Notes: generated by a model not told the origin, from the sequence alone. A stretch of 64,000 nucleotides of DNA from Pseudogemmobacter faecipullorum (GCF_020539525.1 NZ_JACDXX010000006.1:154141-218140), one strand, 5' to 3'. Positions 44,958 to 55,136 are shown, counted from the first letter of the stretch. Program-made: numbers and translations.

Positions 44958-46000
44958 GATCCGCTGAAGGGCAGCAGGTGCCAGCAGAGGCGCTTGCCGG
45001 TGAATTGCTGGAGGGGATGTCGCTGCCGGCCTTCCTGCTCGACCGCACCGAGCAGGTGGTGGCAGCCAATGCCGGGGCGCTGGCTTTGCTGGGCCAGGCA
45101 TTGCCGGGCCGGAACCTGGCATTCTTCCTGCGCGCCGCCGAATTGTTTGAGGCGATCACCGCCGTCCGGGCCGATGGCGAGCCGCGCGATGTGGTGCTGC
45201 GCCTGCCGGGCGAGACGCAATATGAGGCGCGGGTCTCGCTGGTGCAGAGCCTGGGTCAGGTGCTCTGCGTCTTGCGCGATATCAGCCGCGAGACCCAGAA
45301 TGAGGTGATCCGCCGCGATTTCGTCGCCAATGTCAGCCATGAGCTGCGCACGCCGCTGACCGCGATGATGGGCTTTATTGAGACCCTGCAGACCACTGCG
45401 AAGGGCGATCCCGCCGCGCATCAGCGTTTCCTGTCGATCATGGAGCGCGAGGCGGCGCGGATGAACCGTCTCGTCAGTGATCTGTTGCAGCTCAGCCGGG
45501 TCGAGGCCTCTGAGCGGATGCGCCCGCGCGAGGAGATTGATCTGGTCCAGGTGCTGCAAAGCGTGATCGCCACCGTGCGTGGCCGCGCCGAGGAGGCGGG
45601 CGGCAGCATTCTGCTTGAGCGCCCCGAAGCGCTGGAGACCCTGCTGCCGGGCGATGCCGATCAGCTGACCCAGGTGTTCCTCAACCTGACCGAAAATGCG
45701 GTGAAATACGGCGCGAAAGGCGCCCTGGTCCGGCTGGTTCTGTCGCGGGAGATGACCTCGCGCGGCCGGGCGCTGCGGGTGGATGTGATCGACCAGGGTG
45801 AGGGGATCGATCCGGTGCATCTGCCGCGGCTGACCGAACGCTTCTACCGCATCGACAGCCACCGCTCGCGCGCCGAGGGCGGCACCGGGCTTGGCCTGGC
45901 AATCGTCAAACATATCATCAACCGCCATCGCGGCTGGCTGAAGATCGACAGCCGCCAGGGCGAGGGCAGCACCTTCACCGTGCTGTTGCCCCAAAAGTAA
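44954..46000 (+). CDS. phoR: Sensor histidine kinase, PhoR-like, without membrane segments
   Basis: Kinase of 348 residues: a PAS-like N-terminal region ([25 protein letters not shown]), H-box [24 protein letters not shown] with the phosphorylated His, N-box [10 protein letters not shown]1/G2 boxes [24 protein letters not shown] and [13 protein letters not shown]. Closest to PhoR of the phosphate system. No transmembrane helix is present, which suggests a cytoplasmic protein. The usual neighbours pstS and phoB are not adjacent (mazG follows on the opposite strand), so PhoR assignment is by sequence type. Confidence 0.78.
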   Translation: MRSAEGQQVPAEALAGELLEGMSLPAFLLDRTEQVVAANAGALALLGQALPGRNLAFFLRAAELFEAITAVRADGEPRDVVLRLPGETQYEARVSLVQSLGQVLCVLRDISRETQNEVIRRDFVANVSHELRTPLTAMMGFIETLQTTAKGDPAAHQRFLSIMEREAARMNRLVSDLLQLSRVEASERMRPREEIDLVQVLQSVIATVRGRAEEAGGSILLERPEALETLLPGDADQLTQVFLNLTENAVKYGAKGALVRLVLSREMTSRGRALRVDVIDQGEGIDPVHLPRLTERFYRIDSHRSRAEGGTGLGLAIVKHIINRHRGWLKIDSRQGEGSTFTVLLPQK

Positions 46001-46033
46001 GCCCGGGCGGCAGGGAGGCGGGCGGGCCTGCGG

Positions 46034-46888
46034 TCAGCCCCGCGCCTTTTCTGCCTTTTCCTCGGCCTTGGCGCGATCCCAGAGCGCATCCATCTCGGCC
46101 AGATCCGATTGCGCCGGGCTGCGGCCCCGGGCGGCGAGGAAATCCTCGATCCGGCCAAAGCGGCGGGTGAATTTCTGATTGGCGGCGCGCAAAGCCGCCT
46201 CGGGATCAACCTGCAGATGCCGCGCCAGATTGGCCATGACAAAGAACAGATCACCGATCTCCTCGCTCAGCTCCGCATGGCTCAGCTGATCGCGGGCCTC
46301 GACCACCTCGGCGGCCTCTTCGGCGATTTTGGCGACCACATCGCCGGTATCGGGCCAGTCAAACCCCACCCTTGCAGCGCGGTTCTGCAGTTTCACCGCC
46401 CGGCTCAGCGCCGGCAAAGCCATGGCAACCCCGTCGAGCACCCGGGCAGGGCCGCGTTCCTTCGCCTTCAGCGTTTCCCAGTCAAGGCTTTGCTGCGCAA
46501 GCGATTTATCGCGGCTCTCAGCGCCAAAGACATGGGGGTGGCGGCTGACCATCTTATCCGAGATCGCGGCAATCACATCGGCCAGGGCAAAGCGGCCGGC
46601 CTCCTCCTGCATCCGGGAATGGAAAACCACCTGCAAAAGCAGATCGCCCAGCTCGCTTTTCAGCTCATCCCAGGCTTCGCGCTCGATCGCATCGACCACC
46701 TCATGCGCCTCTTCCAGCGTATAGCGCGCGATTGAGGCCGGGCTCTGTTCGATATCCCAGGGGCAGCCGGTTTCGGGATCGCGCAGCCGGGCCATGATTT
46801 CGCTCAGCCGGGTGATGGCACCCGGATCCTGGCCCTCAGAATGGACCAGCCTGTCGCTTTCAGCACGGTCAAGGCGGGGAAGGGACAT
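46034..46888 (-). CDS. mazG: Nucleoside triphosphate pyrophosphohydrolase MazG
   Basis: House-cleaning NTP pyrophosphatase of 284 residues with two MazG domains. The first shows GCPWDIEQSPASIARYTLEEAHEVVDAIE and ELKSELGDLLLQVVFHSRMQEE (the EExxD/E metal ligands), the second EEAAEVVEAR and LSEEIGDLFFVMANLARHLQVDPE. Length normal. Convergent with phoR and divergent from the M20 amidohydrolase gene. Confidence 0.92.
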   Translation of the reverse strand: MSLPRLDRAESDRLVHSEGQDPGAITRLSEIMARLRDPETGCPWDIEQSPASIARYTLEEAHEVVDAIEREAWDELKSELGDLLLQVVFHSRMQEEAGRFALADVIAAISDKMVSRHPHVFGAESRDKSLAQQSLDWETLKAKERGPARVLDGVAMALPALSRAVKLQNRAARVGFDWPDTGDVVAKIAEEAAEVVEARDQLSHAELSEEIGDLFFVMANLARHLQVDPEAALRAANQKFTRRFGRIEDFLAARGRSPAQSDLAEMDALWDRAKAEEKAEKARG

Positions 46889-46972
46889 TGCGGTCCTCCG
46901 GAATTTTTGATCAGATCAGCATTGTGGACAACGCCCCCGCCGCGGAGGGCCCGAGCCGGAAAGATCCAAGTT

Positions 46973-48133
46973 ATGCCCGTCCTGAACCGTATCGCCTCTT
47001 ATGCCGGGGAAATGAAGGGCTGGCGCCGCCACCTGCATGAAAATCCTGAGCTGGAATTCAACTGCCATGAGACCGCCGCCTTTATCGAGGCGCGGCTGCG
47101 CGAATTTGGGATTGAGGAAATTCATACCGGTATCGCGAAAACCGGCATTGTCGCGCTGATCCGTGGCCAGGGCGAAGGCCCGGTGATCGGGCTGCGCGCC
47201 GATATGGATGCGCTGCCGATTGATGAGATCACCGGGGCGGAATATGCCTCAAAAGTGCCGGGCAGGATGCATGCCTGCGGCCATGATGGCCATGTCACCA
47301 TGCTGCTTGGCGCAGCCAAATATCTGGCCGAGACCCGCAATTTCGCCGGCACCGTGGCTTTGCTGTTCCAGCCCGCCGAGGAAGATGGCGGCGGCGGCGA
47401 GGTGATGGTGAAAGAAGGGGTGATGGACCGGTTCGATATCGCCCAGGTCTACGGCATTCATAATGCGCCGAACCTGCCGCTGGGTCATTTCACCACCACG
47501 CCGGGCCCGATCATGGCCTCGGTGGATACCGCCGTGGTCACCGTGACCGGCAAGGGCGGGCATGGCGCCACGCCGCATGAATGCGTGGATCCGGTGGTGG
47601 CGATTGTCGCCATGGTCCAGGCGGTGCAGACCATCATCCCGCGCAATGTGTATGCGCTGGATGAGGCGGTGATTTCGGTCACCATGATCCATACCGGCAC
47701 CGCATCGAATATCATTCCCGAGACCGGAACCTTTACCGCCACGATCCGCGCCTTTAACCCCGAGGTGCGCGCGCTGCTGAAAAAGCGCTTCCATGAGATT
47801 GTCGCCGGTACCGCCATGGCCTTTGGCGTGACGGCCGCGGTCGATTATGACTGGGGCTATCCGGCCACGATCAATTCCGAGGCCGAGGCGCATTTTGCCG
47901 CTTCGGTGGCGCGCGAGATTTCCGGGGATCAGGCGGTGGATGAATATTCCAACCGCGAAATGGGTTCGGAGGATTTCTCCTATATGCTCGAGCAGCGCCC
48001 CGGCGCCTATCTGTTCCTTGGCATCGGCCCGGGCGCAGGGCTGCATCACCCTGCCTATGATTTCAACGACGAGGCCGCGCCCTATGGTGCGAGCTTCTTC
48101 GCGAAACTGGTGGAAAAAGCCCTGCCGCTCTGA
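46973..48133 (+). CDS. M20 family amidohydrolase (aminoacylase/hippurate hydrolase type)
   Basis: Metal-dependent amidase of 386 residues. Metal-binding motifs HACGHDGHV, FQPAEEDGGGGEVMV and GSEDFSYM are all present, with GHGATPHECVDPV in the dimerisation domain and GLHHPAYDFND near the end, typical of N-acyl-L-amino acid amidohydrolases and hippurate hydrolases. ATG at 46973 is preceded by GGAAAG. Which acyl substrate is cleaved cannot be told. Confidence 0.88.
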   Translation: MPVLNRIASYAGEMKGWRRHLHENPELEFNCHETAAFIEARLREFGIEEIHTGIAKTGIVALIRGQGEGPVIGLRADMDALPIDEITGAEYASKVPGRMHACGHDGHVTMLLGAAKYLAETRNFAGTVALLFQPAEEDGGGGEVMVKEGVMDRFDIAQVYGIHNAPNLPLGHFTTTPGPIMASVDTAVVTVTGKGGHGATPHECVDPVVAIVAMVQAVQTIIPRNVYALDEAVISVTMIHTGTASNIIPETGTFTATIRAFNPEVRALLKKRFHEIVAGTAMAFGVTAAVDYDWGYPATINSEAEAHFAASVAREISGDQAVDEYSNREMGSEDFSYMLEQRPGAYLFLGIGPGAGLHHPAYDFNDEAAPYGASFFAKLVEKALPL

Positions 48134-48384
48134 GGCGGTTCTGCGCCCCCTGTCCGCCTGGTGGAGGGTGGGCAGGCCGGGCAGGGCAGGCCGGGTGGGG
48201 AAAAGCCGCGCCCGGCCGCTGACCAGCCCGTTCCGGGGCATCTTACCTGAGGAAAGATATGCTGCGAGCGACCCCGGGCCATATGCCGCATGGCTCAGTG
48301 CTGCCCCGGCCCTGGCTTTTCAGCTGGCGAAAGGCAAACAGCAGCTCTGCTGATCGCTGAGGTCGCGCGGTCTGAGCCGGGAGA

Positions 48385-48416
48385 GCCTCCGGCGGGGATA
48401 TTTGCAGAGAGGGGAA
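48385..48416 (+). repeat. Dispersed intergenic repeat, copy 6
   Basis: CCTCCGGCGGGGATATTTGC followed by an AGAGGGGAA end, second flavour of the family; faces copy 7. Confidence 0.65.
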
Positions 48417-48465
48417 GCCCGCGCCTTGCCCCCCGACCACAGATATCCGAAGCCCGGCCGCGGAT

Positions 48466-48489
48466 TTCCCCTTCGCCAGATATCCCGGG
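48466..48489 (-). repeat. Dispersed intergenic repeat, copy 7 (inverted)
   Basis: On the minus strand CCCGGGATATCTGGCGAAGG then GGAA, an imperfect inverted copy, 50 bases from copy 6. Confidence 0.5.
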
Positions 48490-48584
48490 CTGAGCGGCTT
48501 TGCCGCGAGGGGCAGCGCCGCTCTTTGCTTTCGTGATCCTTCTCGCCCCTTGACCGGCCCGCTGAGACAGGCGAAATCGCCCCT

Positions 48585-49640
48585 ATGGTGCCATTAGACA
48601 AACTCGCCCGGATCACAGAGCGTTTCGACTATGTCGAGGCGCTGCTCAACGCGGGCGCAGAGCCTGGCGCGATTGCGGCGCTGTCACGCGAATATTCAGA
48701 GCTGAAGCCCGTGGTCTCCGGCATCCTTGCCTATCGTCAGGCTCTGCAGGATCTGCAGGAGGCCAGCGCCATGCTCGGCGATCCCGAGATGCGCGCTCTG
48801 GCCGAGGAAGAGCTGCCACGCCTGCAGGCCGCGATCCCGGCGATGGAACACCGGCTGCGCATTGCGCTTTTGCCGAAAGATGCCGCCGATGCCCGCCCGG
48901 CTATCCTCGAGATCCGCCCCGGCACCGGCGGCGATGAGGCGGCGCTTTTCGCCGCGGATCTGGCGCGGATGTATCAGCGCTATGCCGAGCGTATGGGCTG
49001 GCGTTTTGATGTGCTGGAAAGCCAGATCTCGGATCTGGGCGGGGTGAAGGAATTCACCGCCCATATTGCGGGCGAGGGGGTCTATGCCCGGCTGAAATAC
49101 GAATCCGGTGTGCACCGGGTGCAGCGCGTGCCCGAGACCGAGGCGGGCGGGCGGATCCATACCTCTGCCGCCACCGTCGCCGTGCTGCCCGAGGCGGAAG
49201 AGGTTGATATCGACATTCCGGCCCAGGATATCCGTATTGATACGATGCGGGCCTCGGGCGCGGGCGGGCAGCATGTGAACACCACCGATTCGGCGGTGCG
49301 CATCACCCATATTCCGACCGGGATCATCGTCACCTCCTCGGAAAAGAGCCAGCATCAGAACCGCGCCATCGCCATGCAGGTTCTGCGCGCCCGGCTGTTT
49401 GAGATCGAGCGCGAGCGGCTGGCCAGCGCGCGCGCGGCGGATCGCAAATCCCAGATCGGCTCGGGCGACCGCTCCGAGCGCATCCGCACCTATAATTTCC
49501 CGCAAGGCCGCATGACCGATCACCGCATCAATCTGACGCTCTATTCGCTGGGCCAGATCATGCAGGGCGATCTTGGCGAAGTGCTCGATGCGCTGATCGC
49601 CCATGATCAGGCCGAACGCCTGGCCGAGATCGGCGCATGA
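48585..49640 (+). CDS. prfA: Peptide chain release factor 1
   Basis: RF1, 351 residues, releases peptides at UAA/UAG. The GGQ loop is [25 protein letters not shown], and the stop-codon-reading tripeptide region follows the family pattern ([28 protein letters not shown]). Its stop overlaps the prmC start (ATGA). Confidence 0.97.
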   Translation: MVPLDKLARITERFDYVEALLNAGAEPGAIAALSREYSELKPVVSGILAYRQALQDLQEASAMLGDPEMRALAEEELPRLQAAIPAMEHRLRIALLPKDAADARPAILEIRPGTGGDEAALFAADLARMYQRYAERMGWRFDVLESQISDLGGVKEFTAHIAGEGVYARLKYESGVHRVQRVPETEAGGRIHTSAATVAVLPEAEEVDIDIPAQDIRIDTMRASGAGGQHVNTTDSAVRITHIPTGIIVTSSEKSQHQNRAIAMQVLRARLFEIERERLASARAADRKSQIGSGDRSERIRTYNFPQGRMTDHRINLTLYSLGQIMQGDLGEVLDALIAHDQAERLAEIGA

Positions 49641-50494
49641 TCGCGAAACTGGCTCTGGTGGCGGCGGTGGCGCGGCTGCGCGACGCGGGGATCGAGGCTC
49701 CGGCGGGCGATGCAAGGGCGCTGCTGGCCCATGCGATGCAGATCGCGCCCGAGCGGCTGAGCCTGCAGATCGGCGAAGTGCTGAGCCCGGCGCAACAGGC
49801 GCGGTTTGAGGCGGCGATCAGCGCGCGCCAGACCCGCCAGCCGGTGTCACAGATCATCGGCCACCGGCTGTTTTTTGGCCGCCGTTTCACCGTTACCCCG
49901 GATACGCTCGATCCGCGCCCCGAGACCGAGGCGCTGATCCTGGCCGCGCTTGGCGCGCCCTTCAGCCGGGTGCTCGATCTGGGCACCGGCACCGGGGCGA
50001 TCCTGCTGAGCCTGCTGGCCGAGCGGCCCGGCGCCACCGGCCTTGCCAGCGATCTCTCGCCCGCCGCGCTGGCGGTGGCCAGGCAGAATGCCCTGGCGCT
50101 TGGCCTTGACGAAAGAGCGGAATTCCGGCTTTCGGACTGGTATCAGGCGATCAGCGGGCAGTTCGATCTGATCGTCTCGAACCCGCCCTATATTGCGCTC
50201 GATGAGATGGAGGGGCTCGAGCCGGAGGTGCGCGGGCACGAGCCGCATCTGGCGCTCACCGATTTCGCTGACGGGCTGAGCGCCTATCGTCTGATCGCGG
50301 CCGGGGCTCCGGCGCATCTGCACCCGGGCGGGCGGCTCATTGTCGAGATCGGGCCGAGCCAGGGCCGGGCGGTGGCGGGCTTTTTCCGCGCGGCCGGCTT
50401 TGAGGCTGTCCGGGTTCTGCCCGATCTTGACGGCCGCGACCGGCTGGTGACGGGAGACTGGCCGGGCTGCGACATATCGCGCCCGCTGGCGTAA
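49637..50494 (+). CDS. prmC: Release factor glutamine methyltransferase
   Basis: Methylates the GGQ glutamine of RF1 and RF2. The 285-residue protein has an N-terminal helical domain, [34 protein letters not shown] (SAM motif I) and [13 protein letters not shown] with the catalytic NPPY. Adjacent and overlapping with its substrate gene prfA. Confidence 0.96.
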   Translation: MIAKLALVAAVARLRDAGIEAPAGDARALLAHAMQIAPERLSLQIGEVLSPAQQARFEAAISARQTRQPVSQIIGHRLFFGRRFTVTPDTLDPRPETEALILAALGAPFSRVLDLGTGTGAILLSLLAERPGATGLASDLSPAALAVARQNALALGLDERAEFRLSDWYQAISGQFDLIVSNPPYIALDEMEGLEPEVRGHEPHLALTDFADGLSAYRLIAAGAPAHLHPGGRLIVEIGPSQGRAVAGFFRAAGFEAVRVLPDLDGRDRLVTGDWPGCDISRPLA

Positions 50495-50754
50495 AACCGG
50501 CGGCCCAGGGGCTGAAATCGTCACTTTCGTTCACATCCTCGCAAAAACCCTGACAGTCAGGCCGCTGTGACACAGAAATCGCTTGCCACGAGCGGTTGCG
50601 CGTGATTATGGGATGGATATGCAACGGAATTGACAGCTTCGGCTTTGGCCCGCGCGCAAAACCCGATCAGATCCCCGAACAGACCCGCAGATGGTTTACT
50701 CCGGCAGAGCCGGAGGCTCAGGGGCTCAGGATCCACTGATATTTTTAGGAAAAG

Positions 50755-51738
50755 ATGCGCTCTTCCAAGAAACGCTCGCGTTCCAACCAGAACCGCCCGC
50801 GCACGCTGGGTAATATCGTCAATCGGGTGTTCGATTCCTCGGGCCCCGAAGGTAAGGTTCGCGGCACTCCGCAACAGATTATCGAGAAATACCAGGGCCT
50901 GGCCCGGGATGCTCAATTGTCAAACGACCGCGTTGCTGCGGAAAACTTCCTGCAGCATGCCGAACATTACACCCGTATGCTGGCCGAGGCACAGCGTGAG
51001 ATGGCCGCCGAGCAGGAAGCCCGGCAGCAGCATTTCCAGCAAAATGGCGGTGGTCAGCCGGGCAATGGTGGCGGCGCCCCGCAGAACAATGCCGGCCAGG
51101 CCCAGGGCAATGGTCAGGGGGCTGGTCAGGGCGGCCATCAGCAGGGCGGCAGAGGTGACTATCGTGAGCGCGGCGAGCGCCAGGACCGGGGCGAGCAGCG
51201 CTATGAGCGCGGTGAGCGTCAGGACCGCGGTGAGCGTCAGGATCGGGGCGAGCGTCAGGACCGCAGTGAGCGTCAGGACCGGGGCGAGCGCTATGAGCGC
51301 TACGACCGTGGCCCGTCGCATCAGCCCCCGGCTGCGCTGCAGGATGTGATCGATTTCAGCGGCGATGAGACGGCGCTGATTGATCTGCCGGGCAGCGAAG
51401 GTCAGGCACAGCCCGAGATCAGCAGCACCGCTTTTATGCCCGCCGAGCCGCTGGCCGAAACCCGCGCCCCGGTGCAGGCTCCGGCTCCCGCTCAGGTGCA
51501 GGGCGATGCGCCGCAGCCAGGGTTGGATGACACCGCGCCTGAAGCCGCAAAAGCCCCCCGCGCCGCGCGTGGTGAGCGGGCCGAGCGCGCCCCGCGTGCG
51601 CCGCGCGCGCCCCGCGCCGAGCGCAGCGCAACGGCTGAGACTGCAGGAGCAGAGGAGGCGGCCCGTCCGCGCCGTGCGCCGCGTCCGCGCAAAGCCAGCG
51701 TTGAGGGCAAGCCCGACAACCCGGCCGCAGCCGAATAA
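50755..51738 (+). CDS. DUF4167 domain protein with repetitive RGERQD tract
   Basis: Protein of 327 residues. The conserved DUF4167 N-terminus is NRPRTLGNIVNRVFDSSGPEGKVRGTPQQIIEKYQGLARDAQLSNDRVAAENFLQHAEHYTRMLAEAQRE. A low-complexity region follows, with tandem RGERQD hexapeptides (about residues 137-182, from an imperfect 18-bp DNA repeat at 51163-51305) and a C-terminal Ala/Arg/Pro-rich tail. In alphaproteobacteria DUF4167 lies next to prfA-prmC and is thought to act with the ribosome or RNA; I know no proven function. Confidence 0.8.
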   Translation: MRSSKKRSRSNQNRPRTLGNIVNRVFDSSGPEGKVRGTPQQIIEKYQGLARDAQLSNDRVAAENFLQHAEHYTRMLAEAQREMAAEQEARQQHFQQNGGGQPGNGGGAPQNNAGQAQGNGQGAGQGGHQQGGRGDYRERGERQDRGEQRYERGERQDRGERQDRGERQDRSERQDRGERYERYDRGPSHQPPAALQDVIDFSGDETALIDLPGSEGQAQPEISSTAFMPAEPLAETRAPVQAPAPAQVQGDAPQPGLDDTAPEAAKAPRAARGERAERAPRAPRAPRAERSATAETAGAEEAARPRRAPRPRKASVEGKPDNPAAAE

Positions 51739-51746
51739 TCCAGATT

Positions 51747-51773
51747 AAAAACGGGGCCCGCGGGCCCCGTTTT
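51747..51773 (+). terminator. Bidirectional intrinsic terminator (DUF4167 / rsmA)
   Basis: Twenty-base perfect palindrome ACGGGGCCCGCGGGCCCCGT (51751-51770) flanked by A4 and T4. It lies between the convergent genes; the rsmA stop codon touches its right edge. Confidence 0.85.
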
Positions 51774-52627
51774 CATGATCGGCTTTCGCGCTCACTGATG
51801 GCGCGGGCGAGGGCGCAGAAGGCCTCCAGCCCGATCTCCTCGGCCCGGGCTGTGGGGGCGATGCCGGTGCTTTCCAGCACCTCCTCAATCCCCGGCGTCA
51901 GCGCCTTCAGCGAGGAGCGCAGCATTTTGCGGCGCTGGTTAAAGGCCATAGCGGTGACGCGGTTCAGCACCCGCGCATCCGCCGGATAGCGCGGCGTCTC
52001 GAGCCGGGTCAGATGCACCACCGCCGAATGCACTTTCGGCGCCGGGGTAAAGGCCTCGGGCGGCAGGCTCATCACGATACGCGCATCGCTGCGCCACTGC
52101 GCCAGCAAAGCCAGGCGACCGTAATGTTCGCTGCGCACCGGGGCGACGATGCGCTCGGCCACCTCGCGCTGGAACATCAGCGTCAGGCTTGACCAGAACG
52201 GCGGCCAGGTCTCGGGCGAGAGCCAGCGCACCAGCAGTTCCGTGCCGACATTATAGGGCAGATTGGCGGCGATTTTTACCGGGCCTTTCAGATGGGCCGA
52301 GACATCAAGCTCCAGCGCATCGCCCTGAAGGACCGTCAGCCGCCCGGGATAGGCCGCGGCAATCTCCATCAGCGCCGGAATGGCGCGCGGGTCTTTCTCG
52401 ACCGCTACCACATGGCGCGCCCCCTCGGCCAGCAGACCCCGGGTCAGACCCCCGGGGCCGGGGCCGATTTCCAGCACATCAGCGCCGCTCAGATCGCCGG
52501 CGCAGCGGGCAATTTTCGAGGTGAGGTTCAGATCGAGCAGGAAATTCTGCCCCAGCTGCTTTTTCGCCACCAGATCGTGATTTTTAATCACCTCGCGCAG
52601 TGGCGGCAGCCCGTCGATCGCAGCCAT
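51773..52627 (-). CDS. rsmA: 16S rRNA (adenine1518-N6/adenine1519-N6)-dimethyltransferase
   Basis: KsgA/RsmA of 284 residues dimethylates two adenines of helix 45 in 16S r[42 protein letters not shown] (SAM site), [17 protein letters not shown] (NLPY catalytic motif) and the C-terminal KVHSAVVHL are all present. It is downstream of pdxA (92-base gap with a dispersed repeat) in the surA-pdxA-rsmA gene order common in proteobacteria. Confidence 0.96.
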   Translation of the reverse strand: MAAIDGLPPLREVIKNHDLVAKKQLGQNFLLDLNLTSKIARCAGDLSGADVLEIGPGPGGLTRGLLAEGARHVVAVEKDPRAIPALMEIAAAYPGRLTVLQGDALELDVSAHLKGPVKIAANLPYNVGTELLVRWLSPETWPPFWSSLTLMFQREVAERIVAPVRSEHYGRLALLAQWRSDARIVMSLPPEAFTPAPKVHSAVVHLTRLETPRYPADARVLNRVTAMAFNQRRKMLRSSLKALTPGIEEVLESTGIAPTARAEEIGLEAFCALARAISERESRS

Positions 52628-52643
52628 GTCTCAGGGCCTCCTG

Positions 52644-52673
52644 TTGATCTGTCTTTAAATATCTCACGGCGGG
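52644..52673 (-). repeat. Dispersed intergenic repeat, copy 8
   Basis: On the minus strand CCGCCGTGAGATATTTAAAG followed by ACAGATCAA, a diverged full-length copy between pdxA and rsmA. Confidence 0.55.
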
Positions 52674-52719
52674 CCGGGGCTGTGAAACCCCCCGGTCTTC
52701 CGCTGCCCGGTCCGGCCTT

Positions 52720-53703
52720 TCAGGCGGCGCGGGCCAGTGCCATATCGCGCGCCATGCGCAGAGCCGCAACCAGCGAAGCGGGATCCGCGACATCTTTACC
52801 GGCAATGTCAAAGGCGGTGCCGTGATCGGGCGAGGTGCGCACGAAGGGCAGGCCGAGGGTGACATTGACGCCACCGGCGAAATCAATGGTCTTGATCGGG
52901 ATCAGCGCCTGATCGTGATAGGCGCAGATCGCCACATCATAGCCGGCCCGTGCCCTGGCATGGAACATGGTATCGGCCGACATCGGCCCGCGCAGATCAA
53001 AGCCCTCGGCGGCAAGCCGGGCCAGCAGCGGGCGCATCATCGCATCTTCCTCATGGCCCATTGCCCCGCCTTCACCGGCATGGGGGTTCAGCCCGGCAAC
53101 CGCGATCCGGGGCGCTTTCAGGCCGAAGTCACGCGCCAGACCGGCGGCGGTGATGCGGATTGTCTCTTCCAGCAGCCCGGGCGTCAGCGCGGCGGGGACA
53201 TCGGCAAGAGCGATATGGATCGTCACCGGCACCACGCGCAATTCAGGGCAGGCCAGCATCATCACCACCCGCCCGACCCCGCCCAGATGGGCGAGAAATT
53301 CGGTATGGCCGGGGAAGGCGAAACCCGCGCCCTCTTTCAGCACGATCTTGCTGATCGGTGCGGTGCAGATCGCCGAGGCCGCGCCGCTTTGCGCCAGAGC
53401 CACCGCCCGCTCAATCGCGGCAATCACCCCGGCGGCATTGCGCAGATCGGGCTGGCCCGGAGTGGCGGGGGCGGCGAAGGGCTGGGCCAGAACCGGCAGC
53501 AGGGCGGGATCAGCCGTCAGCGCCTCACCCGGGTCGCTGATGAGGCAAAAGGCGGTGCCTTGCGGCAGATGGCGCGGATCGCCGATCCAGAAAAACGGCA
53601 GCTCCGCGCCCAGCAGGGCGCGGGCCTTCACGGCAATCTCTGGCCCGACCCCGGCCGGATCGCCAGAGGTCAGGGCAACCGGCGCGATCATCCCCTGGCT
53701 CAC
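52720..53703 (-). CDS. pdxA: 4-hydroxythreonine-4-phosphate dehydrogenase
   Basis: Pyridoxal-phosphate biosynthesis enzyme, 327 residues. VALTSGDPAGVGPEIAVKA, FPGHTEFLAHL, GLNPHAGEGGAMGHEE and GMSADT-equivalent MSADTMFHARARAGYDVAICAYHDQALIPIKT carry the metal-binding His residues. The start overlaps the surA stop (ATGA), so pdxA and surA are coupled. Confidence 0.95.
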   Translation of the reverse strand: MSQGMIAPVALTSGDPAGVGPEIAVKARALLGAELPFFWIGDPRHLPQGTAFCLISDPGEALTADPALLPVLAQPFAAPATPGQPDLRNAAGVIAAIERAVALAQSGAASAICTAPISKIVLKEGAGFAFPGHTEFLAHLGGVGRVVMMLACPELRVVPVTIHIALADVPAALTPGLLEETIRITAAGLARDFGLKAPRIAVAGLNPHAGEGGAMGHEEDAMMRPLLARLAAEGFDLRGPMSADTMFHARARAGYDVAICAYHDQALIPIKTIDFAGGVNVTLGLPFVRTSPDHGTAFDIAGKDVADPASLVAALRMARDMALARAA

Positions 53704-55001
53704 GGCTCGCGGATCAGAGCAGCGTGGCGCATCTTCTCCAGATCATTCTCGGCCATGCCGTCGAGCTTCTGGTTCATCAGCTGCTCTTTGATGCGGCTGC
53801 GATCGGGCTCTTTTTCCATCACCGGCACGCGCTTACACAGCATGGCAAGGCGCATGGCGCCATTGCCGCGGCTGAGGGTGGCAAATTCGCCCTGATCCAG
53901 CCGTGCCAGCTTCAGCCCGGTATCAGAGGGGATCTCGCCCATGCTCTGCTTGCGCAGGGTCAGCTGCTCAGCCGGCACATTGGCCAGGGCATAGAGATCA
54001 TTGCATGTATCTGCACCGGCGAGGATTTTGGCATAAAGCGCCGGATCATCCGGGATGGTCAGATCGGCCCATTCGACGGTCATGGCGGCGGGGGCGGCCG
54101 AGCTGTCGGTTTCCACGCCGCGCAGCTGGAACAAAACCACCGCGCCCGGCACGGTGACCGGCGCGCTGACCGCGCCCTGGCCAAGCGCCAGCAGCTGGCC
54201 GGAGATCACCGGCGGCAGATTGGCCAGCGGCAGCCAGTCCGGGATACGCCCGCCGCCCTCGGCGGTGGGGGCGGCGGAATATTCGCGGGCAGCGGCAGCG
54301 AAAGCGCCCTCGGATTTAATCGAGCCGGCAAGGCTTTTGGCCAGATCCATGGCCTCGGCCTCCTGGCCCGGCTCGGCCGGAATCACCAGTTCCGAGACCA
54401 GCACTTTCAGGGCGCGCGGCCGCAGTGACGCCTCAAGGAACAGATCGACCTCGGCTTCCGAGACCGGCACCATGCCGCTGTAGCGCTCGCGCACGATCTT
54501 GCGCCACAGGGCGCCGGCCTGGACGAAATCACGATAGGTTTCGGCGCTGATCCCGACCTTCTGCAGCTCGGCGATCAGCTGATCGGCGCTCAGGCTGGCG
54601 CGGGAGGCGAATTCCTCCATCCCGGCGGTCAGCTCTTCGGGGCTGAGTTTCACCCCGAGGCGTTTGGCCTCGCTGAGGCGCAGCCGGTCATCGATCAGGC
54701 TTTTCAGCGCCTCTTTCTCAAGATCACCGGGCGCGTTCAGCACTTTCATGAACAAAGCGCGCTGATCGACCTCAAAGGCCGTGATGACCTGGTCATTCAC
54801 ATAGAGCTGCGGCGCGAACAGGTTCTGGGCCAGGGCGGCAGGGGGGGCAAAGCCGCCGCCTGCGCCGATGCCGGTGAAACCGGTCAGCCCGGCCAGCACG
54901 CCGGCCAGCAAAATGCGCCGCGAGGCGGTCGAAATCTGCCGAGGCGAAAGCTGTGCCGCTGAAAGCTGCTTCTGGCTCTGCATAGTCTGCGGTCTGGTCA
55001 T
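53700..55001 (-). CDS. surA: Periplasmic peptidyl-prolyl isomerase/chaperone SurA
   Basis: Outer-membrane protein chaperone of 433 residues. Signal sequence around ILLAGVLAGLTGFTGIGAGGGFAPPAALAQ, SurA N-domain (LYVNDQVITAFEVDQRALFMKVLNAPGD...LIDDRLRLSEAKRLG), and one parvulin-like domain (AREYSAAPTAEGGGRIPDWLPLANLPPVISGQLLALGQGAVSAPV). Start placed at ATG 55001 (MTRPQTMQ); an ATG at 54983 is an alternative. It lies directly downstream of lptD, whose product it helps fold. Confidence 0.9.
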   Translation of the reverse strand: MTRPQTMQSQKQLSAAQLSPRQISTASRRILLAGVLAGLTGFTGIGAGGGFAPPAALAQNLFAPQLYVNDQVITAFEVDQRALFMKVLNAPGDLEKEALKSLIDDRLRLSEAKRLGVKLSPEELTAGMEEFASRASLSADQLIAELQKVGISAETYRDFVQAGALWRKIVRERYSGMVPVSEAEVDLFLEASLRPRALKVLVSELVIPAEPGQEAEAMDLAKSLAGSIKSEGAFAAAAREYSAAPTAEGGGRIPDWLPLANLPPVISGQLLALGQGAVSAPVTVPGAVVLFQLRGVETDSSAAPAAMTVEWADLTIPDDPALYAKILAGADTCNDLYALANVPAEQLTLRKQSMGEIPSDTGLKLARLDQGEFATLSRGNGAMRLAMLCKRVPVMEKEPDRSRIKEQLMNQKLDGMAENDLEKMRHAALIREP

Positions 55002-55136
55002 CTGTATCCGCCCGTCTGCCCGTCTTGCCCCGCCGCACCGCCCGGCTCCGGTGTTCCGGTTGCCATCGGGGCGCGGCATCTTGCCTTGCATTCCGGATCC
55101 GGGCTGCATCAAGCGGCCAGGATCCGGGCTCTCATC

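Larger units (their letters stand above)
48134..48584. other. Repeat-containing intergenic region upstream of prfA
   Basis: 451 bases without a supportable gene. It contains one direct and one inverted copy of the dispersed repeat family (listed) and the prfA leader. The rest is GC-rich and featureless. Confidence 0.55.
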
